From Chitinophagaceae bacterium (lineage in GTDB: Bacteria; Bacteroidota; Bacteroidia; Chitinophagales; Chitinophagaceae), in NCBI GenBank assembly GCA_016719015.1, contig JADKAZ010000006.1, forward strand, positions 62,001 through 126,000: a stretch of 64,000 nucleotides of DNA, read 5' to 3'. Positions 61,941 to 64,000 of this stretch are shown here, in pieces. The position numbers and the translations under genes are program-made. Every line of letters starts with the position of its first letter. The stretch's first letter is position 1. The notes beneath the pieces were generated by a model. It searched no databases. It was not told the origin of the DNA and was given only the letters and a program-made list of their open reading frames with translations.

Positions 61941-62985
61941 ATGAATATAAACTTCAACAATCGCATCAAGCAAATTTTGCTCTTAGCATCGTTGATCTTA
62001 TTAATATGGGTGGCAATCAAGGAATTATTTTTTGTATGCCCGGATTGCTCGGGGCGGTAACATTATATATTTTAAGCCGGGCCAGTTACTTTCAACTGGT
62101 TTATAAAAGAAAATGGAGTAAAGGATGGGCCGCTGGTTTTTTCTTATGTATTATCTTGTTTTGCTGGGGATACCCATTTTTCTTGCTGTTACACTTATCA
62201 GCCCGAAAATAAATGCAGTACTAAGCAATCCTGAAAATATATTGCAGTATAAAACTGGCAGTAGCACAAGTACAGGAGAAAACAGGCATTTCTATTGCCT
62301 CTGAAGAATCTCTCTCTAATTCGCTTAATAAAGTAACAACCTTTTACCTTCTATATTGAATAGCACTGCTAACCTGATTACCAACCTGGCCATTATGCTG
62401 TTCTTTCTCTACTACATGTTGTATTATGGCAAGGAAATAGAAAAAACATTATTTCGTATCATTCCTTTAAAAGATACGAATACGGTGTTGCTCGCAGCAG
62501 AAACAAAAGATTAGTAAGGGCCAATGCGTACAGTATCCCGCTTATTTCCATCATCCAGGGGCTCACCGCTACATTAGGCTATTTTATTTTCGGTGTGCAT
62601 GAAGGGGCATTATGGGGTTTCCTGACCGGAGTGTTTGCCTTCTTCCCGGTAGTGGGAACGATGATAGTGTGGATACCATTGGTCATTTATACTTTCACAA
62701 CAGGGCACACCGGCATGGCATTAGGGTTGATGCTGTACAGTATTATTGTCACCGGCAATGTGGATTACCTTTCCCGTATCACTATTATGAAAAGATTAGG
62801 CGATGTGCCCGGTCATTACCGTACTGGGAGTAATTATTGGGTTAGGCCTTTTGGATTATCGGATTAATTTTTGGCCCCTTACTCGTAAGCTATATTATCC
62901 TGCTATTCAAAATTTATATGAACGAATTTATAGAACCGCTGGCAGAAGAATATGCTGCAGAAAAGAAGCGGAAGCGAACTAGCAT
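61941..62985 (+). pseudogene. AI-2E family transporter gene (PerM-like) with many frameshifts
   Basis: Pieces in all three frames join to one AI-2E family membrane protein: start at ATG 61941 (RIKQILLLASLILLIWVAIKEL), LPGLLGAVTLYILSR (62039), ISPKINAVLSNPENI, KTGISIASEESLSNSLNKV (62270), NLAIMLFFLYYMLYYGKEIEK (62390), RANAYSIPLISIIQGLTA (62520), FFPVVGTMIVWIPLVIY (62640), and KIYMNEFIEPLAEEY (62912). At least six or seven one- or two-base indels separate them, many in A or T runs. The intervening residues remain family-like. Members form trimeric or pentameric membrane proteins; substrates vary and are often unknown. The 3' end is approximate. Confidence 0.75.
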
Positions 62986-63006
62986 TTTATTATGCAGGCA
63001 TAAAAT

Positions 63007-63042
63007 AAAAATCCACCAGCGATAGTCAGTGGATTTTGATTT
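63007..63042. terminator. Bidirectional hairpin between the AI-2E and korA genes
   Basis: AAAATCCAC (63008-63016) and GTGGATTTT (63029-63037) form a 9-bp stem with a 12-base loop, flanked by T-rich sequence on both strands. It ends about 14 bases before the stop of the minus-strand gene. Confidence 0.78.
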
Positions 63043-63055
63043 ATTGAGTTCCTTA

Positions 63056-64000
63056 TTATGCATTTAGCATCTCTTCCAATTTTATAACCAGTTCTGTTTT
63101 CGTAATCGGCACTCCCATTATTTTATTATAGCCTTTGGCATCTACAAAATAAACATCCCTTATAATTTTGATAAGCTGCCCGTTATTTATCTCCGGAATC
63201 AGGACCGTATCAAAATTTTTGATGATATCGCCCAGATTTTTAGGGAAAGGACGTACATAGCGAAGATGTGCATGACTTATTGCATGGCCCTTGGCCTGTA
63301 GTTCGGCACAGGCACTTTTAATAGCCCCATAGGTAGAACCCCAGCCCAAGACCAATATCTTTCCTTTATCAGCTCCGCTGTCTAATTTTTGTTCAGGAAT
63401 ATAATCAGCTATCTTATCTACTTTTTGCTGCCTGATTTTCACCATCAGTTGGTGATTCTCCGGTTCATAGCTGATGTTACCGGTTATGTTTTGCTTTTCC
63501 AGCCCACCGATACGGTGTTCTAAGGCAGCTGTACCAGGTACTGCCCATGGCCTGGCCAGTTTTTCATCCCGCAGGTATGGTTGAAATTTTTCTTCCTGGT
63601 CACCCAGTTGTGTTTTAAACTTTACCGGAATGGGTGGAAGTTGCTCTGCATTGGGAAACTTCCATGGCTCCGCACCATTGGCCATATAGCCACCACTTAA
63701 GAAAATAACAGGTGTCATATGCTGCACATTCTTTCTACTTCGTATACTGCATCAAAACAATCAGCCGGGGTAGAAGCAGATACAATGGGCATCGGGCATT
63801 CACCATTTCTTCCATAATAAGCCTGCATCAAATCGCTTTTGCTCAGTTTTGTAGGCAAACCCAGACGGGCCTCCCCGCTGTATGTTTACAATCACTAATG
63901 GAATTTCAAGCATCACCGCCAATCCCATTGCTTCGCCTTTGAGTGCAATACCCGGACCACTGGAAGTGGTAACACCAAGAGCACCACCATAGGCTGCACC
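63056..64000 (-). CDS. korA: 2-oxoacid:ferredoxin oxidoreductase alpha subunit, 3' part, frameshifted and cut by window end
   Basis: The alpha chain of 2-oxoglutarate (or pyruvate):ferredoxin oxidoreductase, which decarboxylates a 2-oxoacid to acyl-CoA with reduced ferredoxin. The piece 63056-63727 is open (PVIFLSGGYMANGAEPW to LEEMLNA). Upstream to 64000 the same protein continues in other frames: GVTTSSGPGIALKGEAMG, LPLVIVNIQRGGPS-type segment, GLPTK-x-SKSDLMQA, GECPMPIVSASTPADCFDAVYE. Two breaks are seen: one missing A near 63731 (AGAATG for AGAAATG) and a two-base loss near 63872. The gene continues past the window. Korabcd type versus porA cannot be settled from this part. Confidence 0.8.

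Noticed and set aside
1..64000. CRISPR array, tRNA or rRNA genes
   Set aside because: I looked through the intergenic regions and found no spaced direct repeats of 25-40 bases and no cloverleaf or rRNA-like sequence; a tRNA scan program was not available.

Overview
The window reads as chromosomal DNA of a Bacteroidota bacterium, most like the Chitinophagaceae. The support is gldA, a DUF2490 protein, many SPI and SPII secreted proteins, PorT-like barrels, TTTG-N19-TAnnTTTG promoters, near-absence of Shine-Dalgarno sites, and Bacteroidota interspersed repeats. I see no rRNA, tRNA, CRISPR array, prophage or transposase. Genes are dense on both strands.

Layout. 0-13.3 kb: lipoprotein class D beta-lactamase, small lipoproteins, a secreted WD40-caspase protein, kbl, an ECF sigma/anti-sigma operon with a barrel protein, an L,D-transpeptidase, an alpha/beta hydrolase and a papain-like protease. 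13.4-17.2 kb: acetyl-CoA synthetase divergent from an MHS-type transporter. 17.2-23.2 kb: a type I secretion-like operon (ABC, HlyD, TolC) whose ABC protein has degenerate catalytic motifs, then a zinc-ribbon protein and TerC. 23.2-33.5 kb: an inorganic-carbon island on the minus strand (small membrane protein, SulP, beta-carbonic anhydrase, DabA, DabB, DUF2490), flanked by a second beta-carbonic anhydrase and an NhaD antiporter. 33.5-44.2 kb: gldA, M16 peptidase, enolase, divIC-like, nth, barrel and GAF proteins. 44.2-50.8 kb: two divergent paralogues of a kinase-like/Omp85-like outer-membrane protein, one with an added N-terminal calcineurin-type phosphoesterase. 50.9-55.1 kb: a membrane class III nucleotidyl cyclase with unusual base-selecting residues, a PAP2 phosphatase, an SdiA-regulated-like lipoprotein, and an HD-DUF5706 (Pycsar effector type) protein split by a frameshift. 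56-59.6 kb: an NtrC-type regulator, a single receiver and a CHASE3 histidine kinase. 59.9-63 kb: a series of small envelope/stress membrane proteins (DUF1328, DUF5670-like, YtxH, Holin-X, AI-2E family). The end holds the 3' part of a 2-oxoacid:ferredoxin oxidoreductase alpha subunit.

How the parts fit. The carbon island could import and trap bicarbonate for anaplerotic carboxylation: DabAB by a redox- or proton-driven route, SulP probably by Na+ symport, NhaD restoring the Na+ gradient, and the carbonic anhydrases equilibrating CO2 and HCO3-. The sigma54 regulator sits among genes with TTGGCA-type upstream sites and may control the small membrane-protein cluster.

Sequence quality. From about 54.4 kb to the end at least five genes are broken by one- or two-base indels, mostly in A or T runs, while the residues between the breaks remain sensible. 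This looks like sequencing or assembly error near a contig end rather than gene decay. Upstream of 54 kb I noticed no broken gene.
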